Below are positions 45,600 through 57,499 of a DNA stretch of 64,000 nucleotides, in pieces. This stretch comes from Escarpia spicata (Eukaryota; Annelida; Polychaeta; Sabellida; Siboglinidae), in NCBI GenBank assembly GCA_963995525.1, contig OZ023206.1, positions 5,962,041 through 6,026,040 of the forward strand. Reading direction: 5' to 3'. The position numbers were made by a program, and so were the translations under genes. The notes under the pieces were generated by a model that saw only the letters and a program-made list of their open reading frames with translations, was not told the origin of the DNA and did not search any database. Every line of letters begins with the position of its first letter. The first letter of the stretch is position 1.

Positions 45600-46250
45600 T
45601 CGCCATCTAGGCGCTGGCGAATTTAGGACTGGGACAGATCCAGGATTGAACAACACAGTTTGCCCTGCTGCCAAGAGAATGGCGAATCAAGTTGTGAAGC
45701 GTGATGGGAATCGTTAACGTGGGTTGCGTTCCAAAAATGTGTGTGTGACGCTGAATATCGCACATCGCGATATTCAGCGTCCAGAGTGACTTTTCGAGCT
45801 TCGAAGAAGCCATGCCGCCACGTCAGCGGTCTAGAGAAGAATACTTTCCGGTCGGCCCCGACGAAAATGAGAATGACTGCCACCCCGAGTATTTGCGTCG
45901 ATGAGCGAAAATCGCGACGCCCTCACCCCAGCTCGGGCGTGATAAGGGGAAGGCCAACAACCTCGAACAGCGGTCTCACAGCGACCTCGTCCGACAACGA
46001 GACGGAATGCGACTCATGAATTCGCAGCGGCCGGCGGCAAGCGTGTACTGCCCGGCGTCGTCATTCGCGCGAACGAATTCGACCGACATTTCAATCGTTT
46101 GCGACCGTGCGAGACAAATTGAACCTAGCACGGACACGACTCGAGAATTCGCGGCGGACGGCAGCAAGCGTATACTGCCCGGCATCATCACTCGTGCGGC
46201 CGAGATACACCGTTCTGATTGTTTTCTGAGCTCGGCGTGATGACTTCTAC
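45600..46250 (+). other. GC-rich, CpG-rich block with a duplicated peptide-coding segment
   Basis: In an AT-rich neighbourhood this 650-bp block is CpG-rich. A frame starting at about 45811 reads MPPRQRSREEYFPVGPDENE before a stop. Farther on a segment occurs twice about 130 bp apart (about 46018-46080 and 46147-46209), encoding EFAAAGGKRVLPGVVIRANE and EFAADGSKRILPGIITRAAE. The silent-biased differences suggest it was once coding. I do not recognise the family; a retroelement Gag or leader is possible. Confidence 0.45.
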
Positions 46251-46461
46251 AAACGTTAGTATAGGTTCGAGATGGGATTAGCCCAATGTAAATGTCTATT
46301 TTCTAATTGAACATTATTATTGTTAGCTGTTTTATGAATGGTATTTATCTGTGGTTTTGAAGTGGGGTACTATACATGTATACATTTGTTGTAACCGATT
46401 GCTGTAATGAGAGTCCGTGAGGGTTATCGATATGTTGTGTATTTATCTAGTGGGATTTCTT

Positions 46462-46500
46462 CTTAGATAACATTTGGCGCCTTGTGTTTGGTCGTGTAGT
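46462..46500 (+). promoter_or_regulatory. Possible LTR end and tRNA primer-binding site
   Basis: TAACATTTGGCGCCTTGTGT resembles the junction …CA / TTTGGCGCC… where a retrotransposon LTR meets its primer-binding site. The matching LTR start and a downstream gag are not evident, so the call is tentative. Confidence 0.25.
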
Positions 46501-46509
46501 GGAACAATC

Positions 46510-48115
46510 CACCTTAGAAAGGAAGGGAAATTGGATAACTGAGAGATTTATTGAAACTTTACTTTCTTAGATAGTTTCAGGGATTCATTGTTATTGTTTA
46601 CTTCGTTCGTTAAGATTTGGGTTACGGGATTTCTTTATTCTTTTCGTATTTGTTAACCGTGATACTTACCTAAAGGAAGATATCACGTAATAAAGTTTAT
46701 TGAATTGTTCTCATTCTTTGTTGCTTGTTCACGATAACCGCTCCTTCTCATATCCGTTGACCTTATCATATAAGAACCCTACTAGACGTGAGCCATCTAG
46801 TGTACTAATCCGTGACAGTATTATGTCTAAACTCGGCTAGCAGTATGACTACATGACTGTGTGACTAAGTGTGTCTACGTCGTATATGTTAGAAGCCTAA
46901 GTAGGCGTGGGATAATAGTAATATTGTAAATGTATTGTAAATGATCCGTAACGATTTATGAAGTAATAGTAATAGATTTACCAAAACAATACATATAATT
47001 TACTAATAGTAAGCAACGTGATAGTACTTTACCTAATCCATTACCTTTATATTAAAATTACTATTATTATACATTTCAAATTTTTATTTGAATTGTGCTT
47101 ATATGCAGTTTGGTTATTTAATTATTTACAAAAAAATAATAACCCAGTAGTTTCACCAGCATCTACCCTCTCAGTGAGTTTTTCTGTTATGTTCAGAAAA
47201 CCAGCGCCCCCAACACTGTGAAAATGCTCATAACACGAATAGACAGCATGTGACCGATTTAGGTTGGCGTTGGTAGCACTTAGTAGGTGGTCGTTCATTG
47301 CATTGCATCTTTTGCAAGTGCATCATTTTTAGAAACAATCAGTGCTGAGTCTGCTGACTATTAATACATGTACCATATTTTCAGAACTCGAGGTGTGTCG
47401 TCACATGCAGGTGTATGCGGCAAAGCTCGTCACCTTCAGCTAAACGAGTGTTGTGGCACACATTACCCTCTCACTAAACGTTTAGGAAAATCATAAATAC
47501 AAACAATGGACAAGTAGATGATATTTTTGTTTGTCTGCATGAGCATTTTGCAGTAATGGGTGTCCTCGTTAAATTGCATATTGTTGTTAGAAGTTGTGAA
47601 TACGTGTTAGTGGGGTCACCAGACCTTTAGTCGTTTCTGTTTGTTGTAAAGTTTCCGTTTCGATACAGCCTGATAGAGTGGGGCGTAAATAGCAACAAGG
47701 ATCATCCCCTTCGGGGGCGTGGGGGCACCTTTAAGCAGCAATCTTGTAACGGCCCTAATTTCTCAACCGTTCACCCTACATCAACGTATTGTGTCTCTAT
47801 GGATTCAGAATTTGGAGTAGCAACTTCTATGTCAGAAGTAATTTTGCGTGGAGGCAGCCATATTGACGCTATTTCCAAAAGCTGTAAAATCGTGTAATTT
47901 CCGTGATAGTTTTCCTAACTGCTTCCACACTTAGCCAATCAATTTTACTCTACTCATCACCTAACCCAGACTAAATTGCAAAATAAACCCAAAACGCCTG
48001 CCAAGCAAAAAAGAATTGATATTATATAGGAGTAAGTAACTATTTTGCATGGTGATTGCCACCATGTCAGAGCAATATTAACATTACGCCAACTGGTGGA
48101 TTGTTCGTTAAACGG
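46510..48115. other. Unclassified AT-rich region
   Basis: About 1.6 kb without supported gene or array. Fragments such as ACGGCCCTAATTT (about 47751 and 48113) recur and may belong to decayed mobile DNA. An open 67-codon frame at 47018 has no domain. Confidence 0.4.
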
Positions 48116-48119
48116 CCCT

Positions 48120-50760
48120 AATTTTGTTTAAATGTCGGTTCCATATTAAGTCGTGTGAGAGCGTCAGGCCTAGGTATTTGGTTTCAGTTGCCTGTTGTAC
48201 CGTTTGTCCGTGTAGGTGGTATTGTTGTGGATGGTGGTCCTCTCTCTGGTGACTGTGATAGTTTCACATTTAGTGGCATTAAACTCCATCCTCCATCTGG
48301 ATTCCCAGTCAGAGAGGCTGCTGGGGTCTTTGTTTAGTTGAATGCCATCGTTTATGTCTTTAACGGTTCTCTATATGATGGTGTCATCAGCATACAGTCG
48401 GGTGTGAGTGTCTTTGGTGATCAGACAAGGAAGGTGGTTGATGAAGATGAGGAACAAACTTGGCTCAGGGACTGATCGTTGTGGGACTCCTAATGTAACA
48501 GGACAGGCTGTCGAGATTGACCCATCGAGCACAACTCTTTGAGTTTTTCCCTCCAGAAAACCTTGGGTCCATTGCAGGGTTTGGCCTTGGACACCAGACC
48601 TGCGTAGTTTCAAAGCCAGTAAGCTGCGGTCAACCATGTCAAAAGCGTTACCAAAATCTAAAATGATGATATCCGTTTGGTTGTTCTGATCGATGTTGTT
48701 GATCAAGTCAGTCGTGAAACCTAACGGTTGAGTAGGTAGGTATGTAGGTTTATTTCGAAATTGTATAATACAGAAAATAAACGAAACACAAAGCGTATAC
48801 AAACTTTACAATTCCTGGTTTGCAAAAGAGCCAAGGCTGTTACCAGTAGATATACAATGTTATAACAGGAAACAATATAACTTGAATCACTGGTCGCTGC
48901 CAACCACTGATAACGGTAATGTAGCATTGCTGTAGATTTAAATATAATAAGTAACGGTAGTGACGTGGTTGGTAGACCCAAAATTGAACAATATTTTTTC
49001 TTTTCACATATATACAACACTAGTGCTAGATTGCAGAAGAACAATCCTGTAATAACAATGTAATATGTAGTAGTATTTTCATAAACCGTTTAAGATTAAT
49101 CAAATAATAAAAAACACAAAAGTGATAACACATTTAGTACGATGTAGTATCTTCATAGACATAGTGTTTTAAGACACATGACTTTAGAGACGATACAAAG
49201 CTGGTAATATTAGGTTTAGTTTGAATATCAGGCGAAATATGATTCCATACTAGCGGCCCATTGCATAATAAATTATTTGATGATCGTAGGGTAGATCTGC
49301 TGATTGGACGAATATGTCTAAGTTGCCTTGTGTCATGATTGTGAATATCACAGGTTAGAGTAAAACTATTAGATAACGACATTGGCAGATTGTTATGACA
49401 ATAATTATACATAAATTTCGCAATTTCTATTTCATAAATATCCTTAAATTTTAGTACATTTAACCGTGTGAATAGGGGATGAGTATGCTCATGGAAAGCA
49501 GTTCGAAGAATACTACGAACAATTGTTTTTTGCATAATGAATAATTTCTATCGCGTGATCTTGATTTATGGAAGCCATGCTGGGCAGTATGTAGGATGTT
49601 ATGCTCTTTCCAGTTTTACATCAGGTTCGACGCAATGACGTGTTCCACCAGTTTGCATGTTATGGAGGTAAGACAGATTGGTTTGTAGTTGGCTGACTCT
49701 GCTCTGGAACCCTTCTTCTTGAAGACTGGGGTTATGTTGGCAGTCCTCCAGTCTTGTGGGAGCACACCCTCATCCGCGTATAGTTGAAATAGCCTTGTGA
49801 GGATAGGTGCTATGACTTCGCCCATGTTCCTTAGGATATGGTTGTTGATTCCATCTGGACCGGGGGCTTTCTTAACGATGAGTTTGTTGAGTAAAGCACG
49901 GACTCCTGCCACTGATATTATTATGTCTTCCATGGTGGATCATTGTTGGTGGGCAATGAAGTAGCTGTCTCATCAGAAGGTGGAGAAAAGACTGACTTGA
50001 ACAGTTCTTGAAGAGTTCTGCTTTCTCAGTAGTATCTGCACGGAGAACACCATCAACATTACGAGGTGCGACTGTCTCGTCATCCTTTCGTTGGTGATTG
50101 ACTTTGTGTTGAATGGCTCTCCTGGTTCACGTATAACAAGGCGGCCAATGAAGGTGTTATGACATTGTCTGAGCTCTCTTTGGATTTCTTTCTTGAGGGC
50201 TTTGAATGCCTTCATCTTGCGCTCGTCCATACGTTTTTGATCTCTTATATAATTTGTTTCTCTTTTTGATCTTCCTAGTCAGTTTGTCATTCAGCCAGGG
50301 GGCGCTGAACCAGGTTGTTGTGAGTTTAGTTGGAATGTGTTTTTCCACGCCATTTTGCACGCCCGACTTGAAAGCTGTCCACAGCTCTTCTGTGCTCCAG
50401 GTCTGGTCAAGATCTATGCCTTCAAGGTCTTTTGCAAAGGATGTCCAGTTTGCTTTGTTGTACATATATTATATGTTTCTTATTTTCCGTTTCTTGTGTG
50501 TGGCGTGGACATTGAGTTCCGTGTACACAACATCGTTTTATTCAATTCCTGGCATGACTTCCGTGCAGATAATCTTAGATGATCTGTTGGTTATAATTAT
50601 ATCTAGGATGTTGTGAGCTCTGGTTGGTTCTTCCACGATTTGAGATAGACCATTGTCGTCAAGGGTGTTTTTAAATGTAATATGAAGATCCCTGTGAACT
50701 TGGTATCCTTCCTCTGGATGAATATACTGGCCTTGGAGATCGATCACTTTTGCTGATATC
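48120..50760 (-). mobile_element. LINE (jockey/L2-like) relic, interrupted by another LINE
   Basis: The - strand from about 50747 to 48120 reads, in pieces: endonuclease end (NGLSQIVEEPTRAHNILDII), pre-RT (TTWFSAPWLNDKLTRKIKKR), RT start (APGPDGINNHILRNMGEVIA, DWRTANITPVFKKKGSRAES, ICLTSITCKLVEHVIASN), then HTAQHGFHKSRSR, a break of about 820 bp (48725-49548), and RT continuation (TDIIILDFGNAFDMVDRSLL, LYADDTII) and a tail like KYLGLTLSHDLIWNRH (about 48170-48125). Several frameshifts and stops. The APE N-terminus is missing. Confidence 0.85.
48725..49548 (-). mobile_element. 5'-truncated LINE inserted in the LINE at 48120-50760
   Basis: Its - strand open frame (49535-49134) is the C-terminal domain of a different LINE: FTRLNVLKFKDIYEIEIAKF, MYNYCHNNLPMSLSN, GPLVWNHISPDIQ. 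The 3' end has AATAAA followed by ACCTACATACCTACC (about 48755-48735), a CCTA-type tail. It splits the host RT between the QHGFHKSRSR region and the TDLINNIDQN region. Confidence 0.8.
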
Positions 50761-50787
50761 AGGCCATCTAGCGGTGTTAATTTCTAG

Positions 50788-51111
50788 TACATCTCGTACG
50801 CCTGGGGCCTACCGGCTGTCTTTGTTGCTATCTGTCTGGTGCTCGCCTTCTATACGAGACTACCTTTAAGTTACGGCAGCAAGACAATGTGTTGGATTGC
50901 AGGTCGCAGAGCCAACGTATACTATTTCGCAGTTCCTCTAGCAGTAGCGATCACTGCCAATGCTGTGTTATTTGTTCGCACCGTCGTTGCTCTCAGACGT
51001 TCCATGTCAGCAGCGGGTAGCAAGGCTCGGCCAGAGCACCATCAACGCAGAACATTCGTCATGTTTTATCATGGATCAAACATGCCCCGCGTCGTTGTAA
51101 TGCGTGTTTGA
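50788..51111 (+). CDS. Adhesion/family-B GPCR exon fragment (TM4-TM5)
   Basis: After a possible acceptor (TTAATTTCTAG, AG at 50786-50787) an uninterrupted frame encodes YISYAWGLPAVFVAICLVLA (TM4), a short extracellular loop with CWIAGRRANVYY, AVPLAVAITANAVLFVRTVV (TM5) and the intracellular loop ALRRSM...KARPEHHQRRTFVMF. The AWGLPAV and CWI signatures and the basic third loop are those of adhesion-class GPCRs. After FVMF (about 51063) the similarity ends and a stop follows at 51109-51111; no consensus donor is visible, so this is probably a truncated gene fragment beside the LINE's 5' end. TM6 and TM7 were not found downstream. Confidence 0.7.
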   Translation, partial: YISYAWGLPAVFVAICLVLAFYTRLPLSYGSKTMCWIAGRRANVYYFAVPLAVAITANAVLFVRTVVALRRSMSAAGSKARPEHHQRRTFVMFYHGSNMPRVVVMRV

Positions 51112-51462
51112 CCAGCGTGGTTTAGTAGAATATTTCAGCACGTTGCTGTAATTATGACGTGACTGATTATTTGTCACATCTAAGTTTTCATCCATATATG
51201 TTTCGTCATTAACAAATATGTTGGTGATGAATCTGTCATCAATTCCAATTTCGCAAAACTTTGATATTATTAATAGAGAGATTGAGACCGTTGACCAGAC
51301 ATTTCTTAGTCGTTTTAGGGGGCTTCATTTAGTCGCAGTCTACGTTCATTCTCACAGCTATTACTAATGTCGTTCGTCGTTATTTGATTGTTCCGATGTT
51401 CCTGTTGCTGTTGCTGTGGTCGTCGTCATCGTCTGCGTTGTGGTTGTTTTTGTTGAAGCTGC

Positions 51463-51770
51463 TGCTACTGCTGCTTGCGCTGCTGCTACTGCAGCTACTG
51501 CTGCTTGCGCTGCTGCTACTGCAGCTACTGCTGCGTGTGCTGCTGCTACTGCAGCTACTGCTGCTTGCGCTGCTGCTACTGCAACTACTGCTGCTTGCGC
51601 TGCTGCTACTGCAGCTACTGCTTGTGCTGCTGCTACTGCTGCTACTGCTGCTTGCGCTGCTGCTACTGCAGCTACTGCTGCTTGTGCTGCTGCTACTACA
51701 GCTACTGCTGCGTGTGCTGCTGCTACTGCAGCTACTGCTGCTTGCGCTGCTGCTACTGCAGCTACTACCG
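51463..51770. repeat. 30-bp CTG/CAG-rich minisatellite (about 10 copies)
   Basis: Unit GCTGCTGCTACTGCAGCTAC plus TGCTGCTTGC, with GCGTGTGC variants. Divisible by three: one + frame gives Ala/Thr repeats, another Leu repeats, and the - strand gives Ala/Val repeats. None has other coding support. Each unit carries CTGCAG and a CTG-hairpin-forming core. Confidence 0.9.
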
Positions 51771-51799
51771 TGAACGTTGTCAACGTCGTTGTAGCTTGC

Positions 51800-53525
51800 A
51801 CTGCAAAAAATAAACTACTGTAATTTACAACATAGCTAACGCTAGACAGGAACTAGTCGGGAAACAACTAATGTCTTCTGTGTGTATGTAACGCCAACCG
51901 TTTCTTGCTAGTGAATAATTGTATGACAGCCAGTCGCTTACCTTTGAAATCGTATGTTTGTTGCCGCGATGTTGTAGCTAGGATGTAAGATTGCTTAACA
52001 TAAATAAACAATCATATCTCAAGTAACGTGATTGCGTGTTGACGTCACTGTTTGTTAAATCTGTAACATGCTCAATTCGGTGTTTTTGTTCCTTTTTGAC
52101 TAAGGTAGTGATGACGTATAGGGTGTGTCAGTAAGTGTAAACAATGTGCATTATTGCATAAATATAAACACCTGGTTTATATATGTGCAAAAGAGAGCAA
52201 TTAGCTGTATTGTCTACTCGACGTTTATATAATCCGCACAGAGTAAAACACATTTTATTTCGGAAATGCATGCGCAGCATTTCAAACTCATAGGCTATAT
52301 CAATGATATGAGAAATATGACAATTATGACAGATACGACATGAGGAATACTGACGCAGTAGGCTTGCTTAGTCAACTCCCGCGTACCCGCGTACACTCGC
52401 TGAGAACGCTCTCTGGACGCAAACGCGCAGTTTGGCCGTACACTCAATCGAAGGGCGGTCGAAAGCGTTCTCACTGGAAGCATAACTCTACCACTAACCA
52501 TATATAACCTTAACTACATATTTACTACTATTGACCCTAACCATAATTGACCAACTATATATATAATATTAACCCTAACGAATAATGAGGTTTACACTAG
52601 CCATTTATTCCCGTCGTTTGATTGGTTCAATCGATTACGCACTCGTCCCTAGTGAATCCCGGAGTAGTGCTTGACACCACTGATTGCGTACTCGAAATTA
52701 AATAACATGTGGCGCCCCTGGTGGATAACATAGCATTACATTTGTTGAAAGTATTTTAAGTTTAGATGGTCAGTTCTGACGCAACACAGTATGTTGTGCA
52801 ATCGAGTATCCACAATAATTGTTGTCAACAGTGGAGAAGGTACTATTGTGTAGGTCAATAATATGGGAACAACATGCGAACTGACCTGTAAGGAAAGGGA
52901 GGAAAGGGTAAAACATGACAATGATTGCACGGCCTGGGCGCAGCATAACTGGGCAGGATCCGAGAGTTGATTATTTTGCGAAATGATGATGGCGAAATTA
53001 TATAATTGGCCGTACAGTGGCCAGATATGGCTCACACTATGACCGAGACAAAGATCGAGTGGTGTTCTGAAACTCCCACAAATACAGTAAGTGCCAGGAG
53101 AAATGCGCCTTATTGTTACTTATCGGATTATGTGGAGACGATGATCCGTATATATCAATTTTGTGAAATATTTGTTATGACACATGTTGCTAAAGAGGCC
53201 CGTTTGCACGCTGTTACCATCATCGCTTGTACGCTGTTACCGTATCATCAGTAACATTTAACTACATTTAACTGCTTGATGATTTAATAATAATATTTAT
53301 GTTATATATCGATCAAAGCAATTGCAGCATTGACATGTGCGTCTCTAAATGTGTATTATTCACGTTTTAAAATTATATCTCCCACTCGCAGGGCCGTAGC
53401 CAGAGGGGTTCACGGTGGACGTGCAAACCCCACTGTTGGGAACCCACTTTTAGAAATTAATCCTAATTGTTAATAAATGTTGGATTACTTTACGTATGAA
53501 TGAAACGTTTCTTGTAAGTGTCAAA
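51800..53525. other. Unclassified region
   Basis: No supported gene. 52365-52490 is CpG-rich with an imperfect inverted repeat (GAGAACGCTCTCT and CGAAAGCGTTCTC). GGGCCGTAGCCAGAGGGG at about 53391 resembles ends of interspersed repeats. The rest is AT-rich. Confidence 0.4.
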
Positions 53526-53529
53526 AGGG

Positions 53530-55320
53530 TGCAGTTGGAGTTCTCAGGGGTGGTGGAGTTGAAGGTCTCAGGGTGGTGGAAGGTGGTGAAGTTGGAGGTC
53601 TCACGAGTGGTGGAGTGGGAGGTCTCGGGGGTGGTGGAATTGGAGGTCTCAGGGGTGAAGGAGTTGGAGGTCTCAGGGGTGGTGGAGTGGGAGGTCTCAG
53701 GGGTGGTGGAGTTGGAGGTCTCAGGGGTGGTGGAGTTGGAGGTCTCAGGGGTGGTGGAGTGGGAGGTCTCAGGGGTGGTGGAGTTGGAGGTCTCAGGGGT
53801 GGTGAAGTTGGAGGTCTCAGGGGTGGTGGAGTGGGAGGTCTCAGGGGTGGTGAAGTTGGAGGTCTCAGGGGTGGTGAAGTTGGGGTCTCGGGGGTGGTGA
53901 AGTTGGAGTCTCAGGGGTGGTGAAGTTGGAGGTCTCAGGGGTGGTGAAGTTGGAGGTCTCAGGGGTGGTGAAGTTGGAGGTCTCAGGGGTGGTGAAGTGG
54001 GAGGTCTCAGGGGTGGTGGAGTTGGGGTCTCGGGGTGGTGGAGTGGGAGGTCTCAGGGGTGGTGAAGTTGGAGGTCTCAAGGGTGGTGAAGTTGAAGGTC
54101 TCAGGGGTGGTGAAGTTGGAGGTCTCAGGGGTGGTGAAGTTGGAGGTCTCAGGGATTGTGAAGTTGTAGGTCTCAGGGGTGGTGGAGTTGGAGGTCTCAG
54201 GGGTGGTGGAGTTGGAGGTCTCAGGGTTGGTGGAGTGGGAGGTCTCAAGGGTGATGAAGTTGGAGGTCTCAGGGGTGGTGAAGTTGGAGTTCTCAGGAGT
54301 GGTGAAGTTGGAGGTCTCTGGGTGGTGAAGTTGGAGGTCTCAAGGGTGGTGAAGTTGGAGGTCTCAGGGGTGGTGAAGTGGGAGGTCTCAGGGGTGGTGA
54401 AGTTGGAGGTCTCAGGGGTGGTGGAGTTGGATGTCTCAGGGGTGGTGGAGTTGGGATCTCGGGGGTGGTGGAGTGGGAGGTCTCAAGGGTGGTGAAGTTG
54501 GAGGTCTTAGGGGTGGTGAAGTTGGAGGTCTCAGGGGTGGTGGAGTTGGAGATCTCAGGGGATGTGGAGTTGGAGGTCTCAAGGGTAGTGAAGTTGGAGG
54601 TCTCAAGGGTGATGAAGTTGGAGGTCTCAAGGGTGGTGAAGTGGGAGGTCTCAGGGGTGGTGAAGTTGGAGGTCTCAGGGGTGGTGAAGTTGGAGGTCTC
54701 AGGGGTGGTGGAGTTGGAGGTCTCAGGGGTGGTGGAGTTGGATGTCTCAGGGGTGGTGGAGTTGGGATCTCGGGGGTGGTGGAGTGGGAGGTCTCAAGGG
54801 TGGTGAAGTTGGAGGTCTTAGGGGTGGTGAAGTTGGAGGTCTCAGGGGTGGTGGAGTTGGAGATCTCAGGGGATGTGGAGTTGGAGGTCTCAAGGGTAGT
54901 GAAGTTGGAGGTCTCAAGGGTGATGAAGTTGGAGGTCTCAAGGGTGGTGAAGTGGGAGGTCTCAGGGGTGGTGAAGTTGGAGGTCTCAGGGGTGGTGAAG
55001 TTGGAGGTCTCAGGGGTGGTGGAGTTGGAGGTCTCAGGGGTGGTGGAGTTGGATGTCTCAGGGGTGGTGGAGTTGGAGGTCTCAGGGGTGGTGAAGTTGG
55101 AGGTCTCAAGGGTGGTGAAGTTGGAGGTCTCAAGGGTGGTGAAGTGGGAGGTCTCAGGGGTGGTGAAGTGGGAGGTCTCAGGGGTGGTGAAGTTGGAGGT
55201 CTCAGGGGTGGTGAAGTTGGAGGTCTCAAGGGTGGTGAAGTGGGAGGTCTCAAGGGTGGTGAAGTGGGAGGTCTCAGGATGGTGAAGTGGGGGGTCTCAG
55301 GGGTGGTGAAGTTGGAGGTT
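53530..55320. repeat. 24-bp minisatellite (about 75 copies) with a 311-bp higher-order duplication
   Basis: Unit GTGGTGAAGTTGGAGGTCTC plus AGGG, all frames open on both strands where no stop arises (VVKLEVSG, GGEVGGLR, RPPTSPPL repeats). The block starting at about 54428 (GATGTCTCAGGGG...GGGATCTCGGGGG...) is repeated with almost no change from about 54739, an approximately 311-bp higher-order unit of 13 monomers. Strand asymmetry is strong: G-rich on the + strand. Confidence 0.95.
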
Positions 55321-55762
55321 TTACGTGAGCCTTGTTGTTGATGTAAGGCGAAATAATAACTCACTGTAAAACATGGTTAAGGTGGTAATGGTAATATGTA
55401 TTATACAACGGGTACTTTTAATTGTTGAACAATGACATATTCGAGTTGGCTTAACACAGCAACAGAGGAATCACAACTTACAAGCATTCCATAAACATCT
55501 TGTGAACAAAGTTCCCTGGGTGCGTTGCCTTTACACGTCTTCGCTACCTGACTATTAAAGACACGGCATTTTGTGTAGCTAAGTCACTACTTCCATGTAA
55601 AAAACATTCTGCTTCAAAAATATGTAAAGAAACAGTTGACCTACAAATTAGTGGTCGACGTCTTATCTCGAATGGTGAGTAAGAGTCAATGTTTGCGCTT
55701 GTTGTTCAAATTGCAAAATTATCGTCTAATCGTCATCTATACTCTACTAAAATGATGTGTAT

Positions 55763-55868
55763 AGTGTTGTAGTGCTGTAGTGCTGTAGTGCTGTAGTGCT
55801 GTAGTGTTGTAGTGTTGTAGTGCTGTAGTACTGTAGTGTTGTAGTGCTGTAGTGTTGTAGTGTTGTCT
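55763..55868. repeat. 8-bp GTAGTGCT/GTAGTGTT tandem repeat
   Basis: About 13 copies of TGCTGTAG or TGTTGTAG. Simple repeat only. Confidence 0.9.
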
Positions 55869-56102
55869 GCTACTTCGTGTCATTCATGTCTTCACATTAC
55901 TGTCCCTCACACATAAGCTGGCACAGCGGCGTTAGAGGTTCACGTAAGGATTAGTTGTGTCTTGTCATGTTGGTTAATACATTACCTGGTAGTGCTTCCA
56001 ATTGACCTGACAAAACGTTACCCAAATGTATAACATGTGTGTGCTACAACACCATAGTGGAACAATATTTATTTCAGCGAACACATGTGGGCTGATCATA
56101 AA

Positions 56103-57030
56103 AGAATAAATACAATACACTCCACATCTGAGCAATATATTGTTACCAAATACATACAATACACTCCACATCTGAGCAATATATTGTTACCAAATACATA
56201 CAATACACTCCACATCTGAGCAATATATTGCTACCAAATACATACAATACACTCCACATCTGAGCAATATATTGCTACCAAATACATACAATACACTCCA
56301 CATCTGAGCAATATATTGTTACCAAATACATACAATACACTCCACATCTGAGCAATATATTGCTACCAAATACATACAATACACTCCACATCTGAGCAAT
56401 ATATTGCTACCAAATACATACAATACACTCCACATCTGAGCAATATATTGCTACCAAATACATACAATACACTCCACATCTGAGCAATATATTGTTACCA
56501 AATACATACAATACACTCCACATCTGAGCAATATATTGTTACCAAATACATACAATACACTCCACATCTGAGCAATATATTGTTACCAAATACATACAAT
56601 ACACTCCACATCTGAGCAATATATCGCTACCAAATACATACAATACACTCCACATCTGAGCAATATATTGCTACCAAATACATACAATACACTCCACATC
56701 TGAGCAATATATTGCTACCAAATACATACAATACACTCCACATCTGAGCAATATATTGCTACCAAATACATACAATACACTCCACATCTGAGCAATATAT
56801 TGCTACCAAATACATACAATACACTCCACATCTGAGCAATATATTGCTACCAAATACATACAATACACTCCACATCTGAGCAATATATTGCTACCAAATA
56901 CATACAATACACTCCACATCTGAGCAATATATTGTTACCAAATACATACAATACACTCCACATCTGAGCAATATATTGTTACCAAATACATACAATACAC
57001 TCCACATCTGAGCAATATATCGCTACCAAA
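56103..57030. repeat. 44-bp minisatellite (about 21 copies), very homogeneous
   Basis: Unit CAAATACATACAATACACTC plus CACATCTGAGCAATATATTG and CTAC or TTAC. Copies differ almost only at one C/T site (GCTACC/GTTACC) plus rare CGCTACC, so the array was recently homogenised. It lies about 290 bp beyond the stop codon of the CTHRC1-like gene. Confidence 0.95.
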
Positions 57031-57317
57031 TCAATGTCACACATGATTCAGTCATGCCGGTGTTGCTTAGTGGTCTCTACATTACTGTTTACATACCACC
57101 TCGATGGTAGCGAAACTATCACATCAAACGCACCCATTTAAACAGTAATACTTAATGTGATCTATTAACTAATTATATTAATATTAGTAGGTTTAGCAAA
57201 TCGACTGTCGGGTGAATGTTACAATATTTCACATACTTAAAGTAGTTGATTATAGTAATGTATACGCTGCAAAGAAGTACGTTCGTTATCAATCGATGAA
57301 GCACACCTTTCAGTAGT

Positions 57318-57496
57318 CTAGATAATGTTTTTCTCTGCATTTTCCACGTCCACCTCCTCGACGATGATCCGAACAGTTGATGTCCATCCAGTGTAACTGT
57401 CACCGACGTTGTATCCCGTATACTGATTGACACAGTCACCAACTTTCCACTCTATACGCACGCTGCCGGCCGACAGCCCTCGGCAGTATCCCTCCA
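57318..57496 (-). CDS. CTHRC1-like gene, last coding exon
   Basis: Acceptor AATAATTGCAG precedes an exon that begins (after one base from the previous exon) VEGYCRGLSAGSVRIEWKVG and continues DCVNQYTGYNVGDSYTGW, TSTVRIIVEEVD, ending at TAG (57320-57318). The VEGxCxG, TGW and RIIVEE elements match the C-terminal end of collagen triple helix repeat-containing protein 1. Phase 1 at its start agrees with the previous exon. No AATAAA signal is obvious within 300 bp downstream. Confidence 0.85.
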
Positions 57497-57499
57497 CTG

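Noticed and set aside
51364..51823. Ala-rich or Leu-rich proteins on both strands
   Set aside because: 30-bp CTG-rich repeat; mutually overlapping open frames show it is a by-product.
52500..52600. Telomere-like CCCTAA motifs
   Set aside because: Only two or three isolated CCCTAAC occurrences, no tandem run.
53500..55364. Gly- or Pro-rich proteins of 100-284 codons
   Set aside because: 24-bp array read in several frames on both strands; no other coding evidence.
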